A DNA stretch of 64,000 nucleotides, from assembly GCA_033439765.1 (NCBI GenBank), contig JAULSN010000008.1, positions 1,054,001-1,118,000 of the forward strand. Direction: 5' to 3'. Below are positions 9,873-21,068 of this stretch, in pieces. Under the pieces are notes generated by a model. That model worked only from the letters and a program-made list of their open reading frames with translations, ran no database searches and had not been told where the DNA came from. Position 1 is the stretch's first letter; every line of letters begins with the position of its first letter. This DNA comes from Lasiosphaeria ovina. Taxonomy: Eukaryota > Ascomycota > Sordariomycetes > Sordariales > Lasiosphaeriaceae. The translations under genes were made by a program, and so were the position numbers.

Positions 9873-12125
9873 ATGGCCGCTGCAGCTCCCCGACGCAGAA
9901 AGATCATCGGTCATCGCCGCCGCGTTGAGGACGAGGGCGACGAGGACGGCGGCCCCGAGGTTCTCGATCTCGATGACGACTCGCTGACCGACGGCTCCAT
10001 CGCCAGTGGCGAGAACGACCCGGCCGACGACAGCGACACGAGCAACCTCGACGATGCTTCTTCCCCCACCCTACCCAACGCCCAGAAGTCGGTAGTAGGG
10101 AACGGGTCTGCAAAGCCGGGCCTCCGACGCCAAGCAGCAGACCCCTCGGGCGGCGATGCTCCTGCTGCGAAGCAGGCCCTCCCCGCCCTCGCCGATGCCG
10201 AGGTCCTGCTCGGCCGGATGACCCTCTCCGACAACGACGACGGGGGGCGGGAGATGAACTTTGACGATGTGCTACAAGAGACGGTTGCTAGGGACAATGC
10301 TCCTGTCATTGTGAGCTCAGACTCGGTGGCGAAACAAGCGCGTGTAGCTCCGCAGGAGCAAAAACGTCGGGAACACGAAGAGTACAGGCGGAAGCGAGAC
10401 GAAGACCCGACCTTCGTACCCAACAGAGGGGCCTTCTTCCTGCACGACCACCGACATGCTGGGCCCGCCGCAAATGGCTTCCGGCCATTCCCTCGCGGAT
10501 CACGGGGTCGAGGCCGAGGTGCTTTTGGAGGAGGCCCCTTCGCCCCAATCAAGTATGTCCCGCTCTTTCCCATGCCTTCCGCCTCGTGTCCCATGCTGAT
10601 TGCTCTTTCCAGCCAGTTGCAGCACGTTTCTGACCCTACGACAAACGGGCCGTGGGCCCACGACATGCACGAAGTCGTTGCCGAGCCTGTGTCCCACCAC
10701 CGGCCTCCTCGCTACCAACCCGACCATGAAGGGCCGCCCAACGGCAACGGCGTCATCCGTACTGCGAGTCCGAGCAAGACTGCCATCAACCGAGCCATGT
10801 CTCTAGACAGGCACACCGGCAACGTCACCATCCGGGTGTTTATTCCGCCGGCAATGAAGATCCCCAAGCTCTTCTCTGGGATACCCCTCAAGCAGTACAC
10901 CAAGCTCCCCGATCATAGGCCGCCCCTCCGCCGGGACAAGCCCGTTCGGGTAAATCTCCCTTACCACAAGCAGCCTCTGATGCCTCGCTACATTTTCCCG
11001 GCGAACGACCGGTCCTTCATCTTCATCCCACGGGCTATGCGCCCTAACCAGCAGAGGGTCCGGGGTAGGGGCCCCCGATCTGTTCTGGGATCGATAGGTG
11101 CCATGTCCAGGAGGACAAGCGTGTTCGGCGGAAGCATGTACGGGGGTAGCACGTACTCCCCCAGCATTGCCATGAGCCGGCGGTCGTCGATTGCCGCCCA
11201 CGACATGGGACGCGAGTTTCTTATCTCGCCCGCAGGATCCGCCATTTCACGGCCTCCTCTGCCCATGGACAACACCAGGCCCGTCGTCCGCCTGCCGCCG
11301 CTCGCTCAGCCTCCGGTTGTTGCCATACCCGTGGTTCTGCAGCCCGATGTGTCAGAAAAGGCTCTGGCCGAGTCGTCTATCAACGACTTCCCGCAGCCGC
11401 AAACACACCCGCTGCCGCAGAAACCGACTTTCCAGGAGAACAGGCCCACCACGATTACCATGCACCAGCCCCGCCCCCAGAAGACGGTTTCTGTCGAGAA
11501 CATCGAGTCCCCCGTCCAGCAAGCAATGAATGCCCCGCCTCCATATCAGCAAGCTTTCCATCAGCAGGTCCCACCCCAGGTGTCGAACGGTTTCATGCAA
11601 GACTCACACACGCGCAACCCATCGTACCCACCTCAGCTATCGTCGGGCACACCCCTTTCGCAAATCCCGGAGCGTGCTATCCACGCCGCTCCGTTCCAGC
11701 CCAATACGTATACACAACCGGGCTTCTACAACCAGCCGTATCCGATGATGCCACCGCAGCAAGGATTTTATTATCCGCAAGCTTTCGGGACTAACATGGC
11801 GCCGAATGCCGGCGCTCCCGCCTTTATTCCGACAGGGCAGCCAGGTCCACCCGTGGCATACAACCCATCCGGGCCGGAGGACGTCTCAGTCGGCCAGGCC
11901 AATACCCAAGCGGCTCCTTCCCAAGGCCTTGTAGCCCAGGAGATGAATGGAATGGTCTACTACTACGACCCTGCCCAACTTCCTGCTATGACAGGGTTTC
12001 CTCCGTTCCCCGCCGCGCAGCCTTACGCCACTGGCATGGTCAGTGTGGGTGGTATGATGCCACCCAGCCCGGATACATTCTACTACCAAACGCCTGCACA
12101 GCCTATGGTCTATTACTCTCAGTAG
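9873..12125 (+). CDS. Barentsz/CASC3-type eIF4AIII-binding protein
   Basis: Exons are 9873-10552 and 10613-12125 (730 residues). The 60-nt intron has GTATGT and TTTCCAG ends and a GCTGAT branch site, and it is a multiple of three without stops. The diagnostic part is the Btz block near residues 170-215: RRKRDEDPTFVPNRGAFFLH, then DHRH, then an RGSRGRGRGAFGGG tail. In CASC3/MLN51 this segment wraps around eIF4AIII in the exon junction complex. The N terminus is acidic with RRRK/RRR basic patches. The rest is disordered and rich in Pro, Gln, Ser and Tyr, with repeated MSRR-S segments, ending in a Tyr/Gln-rich tail (QPMVYYSQ). A role in mRNA surveillance or localisation is inferred from the family. 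I chose the ATG at 9873 because it is the first in frame and has an ACAATGG context. Confidence 0.82.
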   Translation: MAAAAPRRRKIIGHRRRVEDEGDEDGGPEVLDLDDDSLTDGSIASGENDPADDSDTSNLDDASSPTLPNAQKSVVGNGSAKPGLRRQAADPSGGDAPAAKQALPALADAEVLLGRMTLSDNDDGGREMNFDDVLQETVARDNAPVIVSSDSVAKQARVAPQEQKRREHEEYRRKRDEDPTFVPNRGAFFLHDHRHAGPAANGFRPFPRGSRGRGRGAFGGGPFAPIKYVPLFPMPSASCPMLIALSSQLQHVSDPTTNGPWAHDMHEVVAEPVSHHRPPRYQPDHEGPPNGNGVIRTASPSKTAINRAMSLDRHTGNVTIRVFIPPAMKIPKLFSGIPLKQYTKLPDHRPPLRRDKPVRVNLPYHKQPLMPRYIFPANDRSFIFIPRAMRPNQQRVRGRGPRSVLGSIGAMSRRTSVFGGSMYGGSTYSPSIAMSRRSSIAAHDMGREFLISPAGSAISRPPLPMDNTRPVVRLPPLAQPPVVAIPVVLQPDVSEKALAESSINDFPQPQTHPLPQKPTFQENRPTTITMHQPRPQKTVSVENIESPVQQAMNAPPPYQQAFHQQVPPQVSNGFMQDSHTRNPSYPPQLSSGTPLSQIPERAIHAAPFQPNTYTQPGFYNQPYPMMPPQQGFYYPQAFGTNMAPNAGAPAFIPTGQPGPPVAYNPSGPEDVSVGQANTQAAPSQGLVAQEMNGMVYYYDPAQLPAMTGFPPFPAAQPYATGMVSVGGMMPPSPDTFYYQTPAQPMVYYSQ

Positions 12126-14836
12126 GGTGTGTGGGATAGACTCTGGTACCCTAATGAGCAGTCTCTGGTAGCCCAGACGGATGAAACCGCCGAGCAAGGC
12201 GACTCATCCTGCAGTTATCGGTCTCTTCGATGAGATTAATACCAGAAGCAGTGTCTACTTATCAACCCTCATGAGGGCCTGGAAGATTTGGAGAAGGGAA
12301 GGATTAGGCACTCCTCGACTTTATCTGGAACGATAGAAAGAGATGGAGAAATGTCACAGGAAAGCTGTGGGACAGAGACACCAAAAGGGTGCGGCGCCGA
12401 GGATTATCCAAAACTCGCTTTTTAAGAAAACCCCACGACCAAGCCACGTTTTACTTACCTACTAAAAATCATTTACCTACCTCTTAATCAACGATGCGGC
12501 TTTCTTTATTTACTTTTTCGCTCTTGCTTTAGCGATCGCGAGCCTTGTCGGTATTCATCTTGCACTGGAGTTGCGCTACGGCCAGATATTTCTCCCTCTC
12601 TCGCTTCTTGGGAACCATTGGGTGTGCGTGCGTGCGTGTGGCTAGGAATGCGATGGATTTTTCCGTCGGAGGGGACTCTTGTTGCTTTTTTCTATTAAAT
12701 CTCATACTTTTTTTTTTTAAACTTCGACTATGGTCGAGAAATGGTTGGCTCGTTTTTGTATTGCTTCGGGTTTTTCTTCTTCTTCTTGTTCCATTGATTC
12801 TTATTCTTATTCTATTTTCATCATTTTTTGCGTGTTCAGCGTTTTTAAACCTCTTTTTTCTTAAACACTGAAAGTGATGTTGTCTGCCGTCTCTCCTCGG
12901 TACACTGCCTCTGTGTGTCTCTATTCCAACTACCTGTGCGCTGCCTGTCACTGTCGTTTCTGGTACTGCCGTTGCCATTAACTGTTCTTTGTGGTTGTTG
13001 TCTGTTGATATTGATGTTTTAATACCTTCCAAGGGTGGAAATCTCTTCTGCACGCTGCGCAGGAAGGGCTGTTTTATGGTTTGCCTTGCTACTAAACAAC
13101 TCGCGTTGGGCAAGAGAGAAAGGCCGCACACACGGTGCGATACGGTCGGCCTGGAACTCCCGAGGATTGGTGGACATAGGCTTCGGTCCGCGCGAGGAGG
13201 CCTATGATAGTGTTGATGGCGGGAGAAGATACGAAGAAAGAAGGGTGCCGAACAGGTCCGAGGAGAAGCATGTCTCAGTGAAAACAGTCTTGGGGAGTCT
13301 TTCTGCCTTCTGTCACTTTCGTTCTGGCTGCAAGACGATGACCACAATCAATGGCAGGGATTGTTCGACTGGGTTTTGGGCTGCAGCGAGGAAGCCCAGG
13401 CACGACTATAGACCAAAGCAGAACAGCTCTACCAAAACACATCACACACAAGACAGAGAAAGAAACAGAGCCGGCCGATACTTCACACTTGCGGGATGAA
13501 GAATCAAGAAAAGAGTTTACCGTGTCCCCTGCCCTGACGATGGCGAAGGGTTGCTTGTGTGTTGTTGTATGGCTTTTGACTTTTGCCTCGTTGGCAGCCC
13601 GGCTCCATAAACCCCCTGGATGCCGTGTCGTCTTAAAGCTGTTGAGATGCTGTCCGTTTTCCTTCTGGGCGTTTTTCACGGATCAATGTCTGCGAGTTGC
13701 TTACGTCTCTTATATTTCCTCCTTTTGGGTCTCTTGTGTGCGTGTGTTGATTTCGGTCGTTTTACATGCGCGGCGTTTGGCGGAGTTTGGAGAGACGAGG
13801 TTCACCCATCCATAGGTCCCTGTAGGTAGCATCCTCTATTGAGATTATGTTTGTAATGTCTTTATCTATACATGCATCTCATAGTTGGCCTGTCCTCGAC
13901 GTTGTGGTGTTCGGCTTAGGGGACCGATGTTCCTGGCCATCCCAGCTGCTAGGCGGGCTTGCACCTAGGACGGGAGAAAGAAAGGGGGCATAAAAAACAA
14001 TGGGGACGAAAAAAAGCATTGCGTGTACCTTTCAGTGACTCAGTTGTTTTTAATTTCCTTGTCGTTTCAAGTTGTCGGTTCGTCATCACACAAACACCAC
14101 TACCGAGCGAGGCTAAGCCTTCAAGGTTCCTAACGAAGGGGACACGTTTTTGGTATTTGCACATGCGACATGCAACAACCTGCGATTTTGGTGATAAGAG
14201 TTTTAAATTATTCTAGTTCTCGGGTCTTGTCTGAATATCAAGTTGACACGTTTCTTCTTGTTGGTCGTGTGTCGTTTGAGCCATTGAGTCACTTTCGTTT
14301 TATGTGCAATCTTGACTATGGAGGTGACGTGACGTTTGGAGGTTATGTTGCCGAGACGCGACGGCGAGAATGCAGCTAGGAAGGAAGCAAACTTAAATAC
14401 CTGCCGACAGAACCTTTTGTCCTCAGGAAGCAGATAAGGAAAGAAGCAGAAAAGGGACAACTTAAAACAGTACAAGTATACCGTACCACTAGAACACTAC
14501 TGCGCTCACTTGACACTGGCGCACCCACCTCAAGGCTCACCAGACGGATTCTTGGCAGCGGGTCCCAATCCATTGCCACTGAACTGTTGCCTTTGCCTTG
14601 CATCGCCATCTTACAAGAGACAACCTACCTTACGTTTGCAGACGGCCACGCAAAGATTCGAATCCACCTGCATTCGTTAGGAGCGTTACTATAGTCTTTG
14701 TCTTTATTTCTCTCTCTTTTGGTTGCCATTGCCGGCATCTTTTTGCTTCCTTCTTTCCCAAGGCTCCCACATCCCGTTGCTAACCTAGACGTTGCCATTG
14801 TTCCTCGGCCCGCATTCATAGCGCTCGGATTGGACG
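12126..14836. other. intergenic spacer with T-rich tracts
   Basis: This is the 3' flank of the Barentsz-type gene and upstream DNA of the next gene. The plus strand is T-rich between about 12640 and 12870, including a TTCTTATTCTTATTC repeat. That composition produces a long basic minus-strand ORF (12529-13347), which I regard as spurious. Confidence 0.5.
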
Positions 14837-16621
14837 ATGGCAAGAATTATGGATGATGTCAACGGCCACAGCAACGGAGGCGTGAAAGCCAGGAGCCAGA
14901 AACTGAACATTACGGTTTTCTCTGGAGGTACGTACATATCTTACTATCATAACCCATAACACATAGGTTATGTGTGCGTGTTATCCCATTGGCCAATTGG
15001 CTAAACTAAGACGGCCAATTCTCAACCGCCCCAGGCACTGCTGCGAATAGCCTCGTCGACGTCTTCAACAGAATCATCGAGAGAAAGAACTGCGAGCTCC
15101 ACTATGTCATACCTATCAGTGACAATGGGGGAAGCAGTTCCGAGCTGATCAGATTCGTCGGCGGCCCTAGTAAGTCTCACCCAACAAGGACTCGCTATAA
15201 ATCGCAGCACCAGCGGAGACTAACATGGTGGAATCATCACAGGCGTGGGAGACATCCGCAGTAAGGCATTATATCTTGATCGTATCTTATCGAGTGCATA
15301 GTCCATGTTCTAACGCTGTTTTCTCTTCCTCCTCCAAGGCCGTCTTGTCAGACTGATCCCCAACTGCGAGGGCGACGAGGAGATGAAGGCCCTCAAGGTG
15401 CTCTTCGAACACCGCCTCAGCTCCGACGCCGCCAAGGCTCGCGAGGAGTGGTCGGAAATCGTCGAGGGCCGGAACTTGCTGTGGAGCTTCATTTCCAGCC
15501 CCAAGCGCGAGCTGATCCGGTCCTTCCTCAACACACTGAACCTCGAACTCGTCAAGCGGGTCCGGCCGGGTTCTGTCTTCAACTTTGCTAACGCCAGCAT
15601 TGGCAACATGTTCTTGACTGGGTAAGATATCTTGGCTCTCAGTGTGACTCGATAAGGTTTGGGTCTGTCTAGGGTTTCTGTCTGGCTGATTTTCTGCCTT
15701 CGCGCCCCCAAAAGCGCTCGCATCTTCTCGGGATCGTTCGAGTCTGCCATCTACCTGCTCTCCATCGTCTGCGCCATGCCGTCGTCTGTGAACGTCCTGC
15801 CCGCCATAAACTCAAATCACACACACCACATCTCTGCTGGGTTGGCCGACGGTACACAGGTCACGGGCCAGGTCATGATCTCGCACCCGTCAGCCCCAAC
15901 GGCGCTCCCGGACGAGACACTGATGGCGCCGGCACTGACGGCGGAAGATCACGACAGGATAGAGGACGCCAGCTTGCCGGGCAGCCTGCCGGTGCTGCGG
16001 CGGCAGCACATCACCTTCAGCAAGCAGGACGAGGAGGACCTGCCCGCGCGCATCCAGCGCCTGTGGTACATCAACCAGTACGGCCACGAAATATGGCCCG
16101 TTGCCAACCCGAAGGTGCTCGACGCGCTGCAGGCGTCGTCGGTCATCGTCTACTGCATAGGCAGCCTGTACACGAGCATCGTGCCGAGCCTCGTGCTGCG
16201 GGGCGTCGGCGAGCGCATCGCCGCCACGGCAACAACGCCGCGCCACAAGATCCTGCTCCTCAACAGCCGGCTGGACCGCGAGACAGGGCCCGTCGGGACG
16301 GACCCCATGACGGCGCGCGACTTTGTGGCCGCCATTGCGCGCGCCGCCGCCGAGAGCTGGACGCCGCCCGAGGCCCTCCGGCGGCAGGGCGGGCTCGACG
16401 CCCTGTTGAGCACCTATGTCAGTCACCTCGTCTACCCGGCCGGCCTCGACGAGGCCAGGACATCGGGCGCGCCCCACGTCGACGTCGCCGAGCTGCAGCG
16501 GCTGGGCGTCGTGTGCGTCAGGGTCGCGGCCAGGACCGTGCTGCTGCAGGACAAGACGCCCATGCTGAGATACGACGAGGCTGCCCTGGGCGAGGCGCTC
16601 GAGGCCATCATTGACTTGTGA
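14837..16621 (+). CDS. CofD/YvcK-family protein (UPF0052-like)
   Basis: Five exons, 14837-14927, 15035-15169, 15243-15260, 15339-15621 and 15715-16621, give 477 residues; all introns are GT-AG (73-107 nt) and all phases agree. The N terminus reads ITVFSGGTAANSLVD. Splicing then joins ISDNGGSSSELIRF to a GGPSVGDIRSRLVRLIP segment, the nucleotide/substrate-binding signature of the CofD/YvcK superfamily. Later blocks are NFANASIGNMFLTGARIF and the serine-rich SGSFESAIYLL. CofD itself transfers phospholactate in coenzyme F420 synthesis, while YvcK proteins act in bacterial cell-wall and carbon control. Fungi are not known to make F420, and the yeast homologue (YNL011C) is uncharacterised, so the reaction here is unknown. 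The third exon is only 18 nt but supplies the conserved VGDIR motif. Confidence 0.85.
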
Positions 16622-17503
16622 GGAGCGGAAATCCGGAGAGCGGAGAAAAAGGGGGTCGAGGGGCTTAGCGGAGGACATAGCCTTTTTCTAGGTAGTTTGA
16701 TCAGCGCTGCACTTTCTTGACCGCAGCTTTTTTTTCCTTTTATTTTCTTTTCTTCTACAGATTACACAGAATTTAGACCGAGAGCCTGTACTCCTCATGT
16801 AGAGCGGTTTTTTTCCTTCTTTTTTCCTTCTTTTTTTCTTCTTCCATTCTTTTTGCTATCATCACTTTTCCTTCCCTTGGTTTTGCCACCTCGGTTCGCT
16901 TCTAAAAATATAAGCGGTGTAGGATACCTATCTTAGGTACGGATAGGTAGATATCGAAGGCAAATTAGATAGGTTTGTAAGTAGTAAGAGGAGAGAAAAA
17001 AAAACCAAGGCGGTGCAGCATCCGCAAAACTCTATTCACCATCAGATGACCGGTCAGCCGTTGTGCAGGATGACGAAATCGAAGACGGATGCCAAGCGTA
17101 CATACAGGAGGACGTGGGCAGCAGAGACAAAAATAAGCCTCAGCTCTCCTGCAACAAAAGAAAAGAGCGAAGGCGGAAAAGGGAATTTTGTTAGACATAC
17201 AGGCCTAGACTACGGAGACAGACCTAGGTAAGTTAAGGCATGTTTGGTATGTCATCGCCTCATCGGTTCGTAAGGCTTTGGTGCTGGGGAAAAAGAAGGC
17301 ACTGTGCATACATTCCTGAGATCTCTGTACTGTAGTTATGTAGCCTTGGGAGCTGGCATCTGGATTCGGCATCATTTACACTCGGTTTACCTAGGTCGGC
17401 AGGCAGGCACCCTATTTACACTATAGTGGCAGCAGTGGTTTTTTGCTCCTTTCTCAAGTCAAGGAGGTACCCATTTTCAACGTTGATAACAGTTCTTAAA
17501 CGC

Positions 17504-17504
<1 letters not shown>

Positions 17505-17535
<31 letters not shown>
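17505..17535 (+). repeat. poly-A run of 31 nt followed by a G-rich run
   Basis: Thirty-one consecutive A residues are followed at once by GGAGGGGGGAGGGGGGAGGG. The run is a mononucleotide microsatellite, or less likely the tail of an old retroposed sequence; no target-site duplication was seen. Confidence 0.8.
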
Positions 17536-17537
<2 letters not shown>

Positions 17538-18629
17538 AGGGGGGAGGGGGGAGGGAGCATAACGTGATGATGCGGTGATGCATCATGGTTTCAATGGACA
17601 ACCTACCTTAACTACCTACCTACCTGATCCAACTTCCTTTTTGCGGGAAAGGTTCGGTTGTGGAAAAAAGAAACCTATGTGAGGTGTGGTAACCTACCTC
17701 AGCCAGCCAGGTACGGATACACACACAACGTAATCCTCTCCAAACTAGCCCTCCGGCACTCCTCCTCCTCCTCCTTAAGCGGGAAGGTAGCAGCCTTAAA
17801 TGCGAGGACAGGACAAACGAACCCCCTTTTTATTTTTATTCTAAATACGGTTTTCAAAGTGTTAATTGGGCGCGGCGGGTGGCGGCAGCAACAGGTCATA
17901 CCTAGACGCCATCTTTCGGTTCGCGAGACGGCAAGCGGCAGGTCAAGGTCGCAGTTTTACGGATAGACGTATATGATGTTTGTGTTTTGTGCAAAGGAGG
18001 GGGAGGGGTGGTATTCAATCCCTCCCTCGGCGCCCGAAAGACGTGTGTGTGAGAGAGGAGAGGAGCAAGACGGAGACAAAGGAGAACTGCATCCGCTCCG
18101 CCGCCCGCCTGCCCGTCGCTGCCGAGAAGGAAAAAAAAAGCAAGCTTCTCCTTCCCAGGTCGGGGTTCGGTAATAATAAATAAATAATAATGAGGCGGCG
18201 AAATCGGAAAGGATCGGTCGGGGGTCAGATCCCAGGGACCATCTGCACGTATACGTCCCGCCTCATATACATACCGCCCGTCGGCAGGAAATGGGTGCTA
18301 CCAAGAGCTGTTTAAGGGTTGCCAATTGCAAGATCCCGATAGACCGACCGACCGACCGCTCCCATGTAGGGCCATGATGTTCCGGACCTACCTACCTGAA
18401 CTTACCTATAGGTGCAGTGCAGCTACCTACCGGGACGGGATGGTGATATGGCCTGGCGGGCAGGCCAAGGTAGGACCCCCCCCCAGCCGTCCAACCGGCC
18501 CTGTGGGCTCTCTCATTGCCGCGCGCCGCCCTCTTTTTGCCTCCGATGATTCCCGACAGGAAGCGTGACCGTCATCTGATCCGAACCTACCTGCAATATC
18601 AGAGTACTTTGCTGCACGCAGAACTCCCA

Positions 18630-18655
18630 CCGCTGCTGTTGCTGCTGCTGCTGGC
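18630..18655 (+). repeat. CTG/GTTGCTG microsatellite
   Basis: This is a short run of CTG units interrupted once by TTG, lying in non-coding DNA. Confidence 0.7.
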
Positions 18656-21068
18656 CCTCCTCTTCTGTGCCACGTCGGTATGCTCTCTGCTGATTAGTAA
18701 ATAAGCAAGCTCACTATCCATCCTGTCTGGCGATCGTGGCCGCCAGGAGGGGCAAGGCCAGACAGTGTTTTATCTAGGGTAAGGTAGGTAGCTTGGCAAG
18801 CTTGGGTAGGTATTGCATGTACCGGGCGCGTGCCTTGAAGTCGCTCTCTTTGGTTCTTTTCCAGGGTTGAGAGAATGGATGATTGATGGCAAGGTCAGCC
18901 GGGCGTGGACCGGGACTGCTAGTTAATACTCGAGTAAAAGAAGAGCAGATCGATCGTATATGTGGTGTGGTGTGTGGTGTGGTGTAAGTGCGTAAATGTT
19001 TTGGAAATGCGAGGTGTGCGTGTGCATGCGTTAGGTTGCCTGCCTGCCTGTGTGTGTGCGTGTTTGTAGTTGCACGCAGGCATTCGTTGCAGGCCCGGGC
19101 GAGAACAAAAAAGCAACACCGAACCCAAGCCAAGGTTAGGTCCGCAGGCCCGCAGCAAGGGATGGAAGGCAGAAGCGGTCTATTCTAGGGGCCACAGCCA
19201 GCCAGCTTCACACGAAAAGAAACAAGCGACGAACGACGGACGACGACGAGGCGACGATGAGCTGGGACAGGAAAAAAACCCCACACCACCCATCCTCGGA
19301 TGCAGCAGGAGAGTCAGCCTCTGCATGCCAGCCGTCCCAGTTCCAGCGTGACGGGAGGGGAAAAGGGAAATACAGCGAGCGCGGTCCGCAGTACACAACA
19401 CTATGTGAGCCATAACGACGTCGGCCTTTGGATCGTCGACGTAATGCTGCCGCCTCCCCTCACCTGGGCACCTGGGCGTTGATTGCTTGAATTGCATCTG
19501 AGCTGCTGATCAATGCAGCACAGAAGCGGGGAGCTGGACAGGGGCCCTTCCGCAACCAAGAGGTGATCCCAAGGATGCGACGGCTTGCTAAGGTTGGCGG
19601 CTCTCCGTGAGGGGTCAGCTTGCTATCATGACACTAACAGCCGTCTTGTACCTTCCTCTGCCATACCCCACTCTCTACTCCCCGCCGCGCGCACTGCGCA
19701 GTGGGACCAGCCATGGCCATTTCCATGCTATGATGTTGGATGGGTCGGAGACTCGGGCTTAAAATCTGCGGACGCAGACGCAGTGGCGGTCTGCCTTCCG
19801 GCGCGCCTGGTGCGCCAAAAAAAAAGGCAAGACCAAGTGAGTCTACGCGTGTACCTAGGCGGAATCTTGGGCATGACTAGCCTGGAAGTTACCTCGGTCC
19901 CAGAGAGGCAATTGAACTCTACTCTCTGCCTTAGACGTCTCTAGGCATCTTATCTCCCGTGCACATCAAATGTAAACCGTAATGGAGATAGTTCGCCCCG
20001 TGAATGTGTCAAGAGCCTTCGATGAAGTTCTAGGCTGATGCCAGCCCCCCTCGTCTCCCGAGGCTGACGAGTGACGATATTCTCGGGCACACGTGTGCAC
20101 TGGAGTGCCTAGCACATCAACTCGCCCCAGGCCTGGCAAACAAAGAGAGGCGGTTGGTTGGGACAGGCCGACTTGGAAATCAGAACATTGGAAGCGACGC
20201 CGCCTCGCCTAATCAGACGGGACAAGGTAACTGGCCCAGCTCCAGCACTCAAGGGGTACCCAGGACTCAGGACTGCATACGTAGACTCCAAGGCCTCGCC
20301 CAGCAGGTACCGAGCCCGTGTTAGACAAGTGGGCACCTCTGGCCCCACCTCAAGCCTGGTCCTTCACCAGGTCCACAAGCCCCCCTCGGGTACTGCGTCC
20401 CATCGCCTGTTAGCGCAAATTCGCCCCATCTCACCACTTTTGCCTCCCGCGTCGCATGGGAATTGCGCGAGCAGTGGTCAGCCTGGAGCATCGCCTTATC
20501 ACATTTAAGTACACCATACATCCTAACCTTGGTCCGGCCGCCTGTCCCGTGCGGCGCTGAGCATTGAGCACCGGCTGCCACCTTCGGCCGCTGCCTCCCC
20601 TCTCCTGCTCTCCCTCCTCATTACCGCAGGCTCCTGCCAACTCGATTTCTCCTCCTCCCACACCTCATCACTCCTCCGTCGACTCGACTCTTGACGCTCG
20701 GCGCCCGCAATCCAACAAACTCAATACCAGCATTCTTGTGCGGCACTGTCTCCCATAAGCCTCGCCTACTGCTTTTGCTGCTAGGTGTCGAGGCCCATCG
20801 AGGGAGGCATCATACCTCTCTGCTTTGGGAGCTAAAATCGGATTTCTTGACCAACAGCATCTGTGAGTGCCCGTCAGCTGAAACGCCGCAGCACCTACCT
20901 ACCTAAACCTACCTCTCTTACCTTGCCGCCCGCCCTCCCCTCTCCACTCTCTCCCCCTCAATCCGCCGACCGACCGCCAACACATAAACCTGCACTTCGC
21001 CCACCAACCATCGATCACTAACCGCTTTGCTTTATCTCTTGCCAGCTATTGATTTATTGTCATCCACC

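Larger units (their letters stand above)
16622..21068. other. intergenic spacer rich in simple repeats
   Basis: This 4.4-kb spacer has no recognised gene. It contains T-rich stretches after the CofD-type gene (16730-16860), a 31-nt A run, TACC/GGTA tetranucleotide runs (for example 17605-17625, 18388-18400, 20890-20905), a GTGTG-rich tract (18960-18985) and a CTG repeat (18630-18655). The last 500 nt are C/T-rich, the likely promoter and leader of NBR1. Confidence 0.55.

Noticed and set aside
12529..13347. 272-codon basic ORF on the minus strand
   Set aside because: It arises from T-rich, TTCTTA-repeat DNA on the plus strand, has low-complexity Arg/Lys content and no family resemblance.
14655..14668. 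GATTCGAATCC word resembling a tRNA B box
   Set aside because: It is a simple palindrome without a matching A box or cloverleaf.
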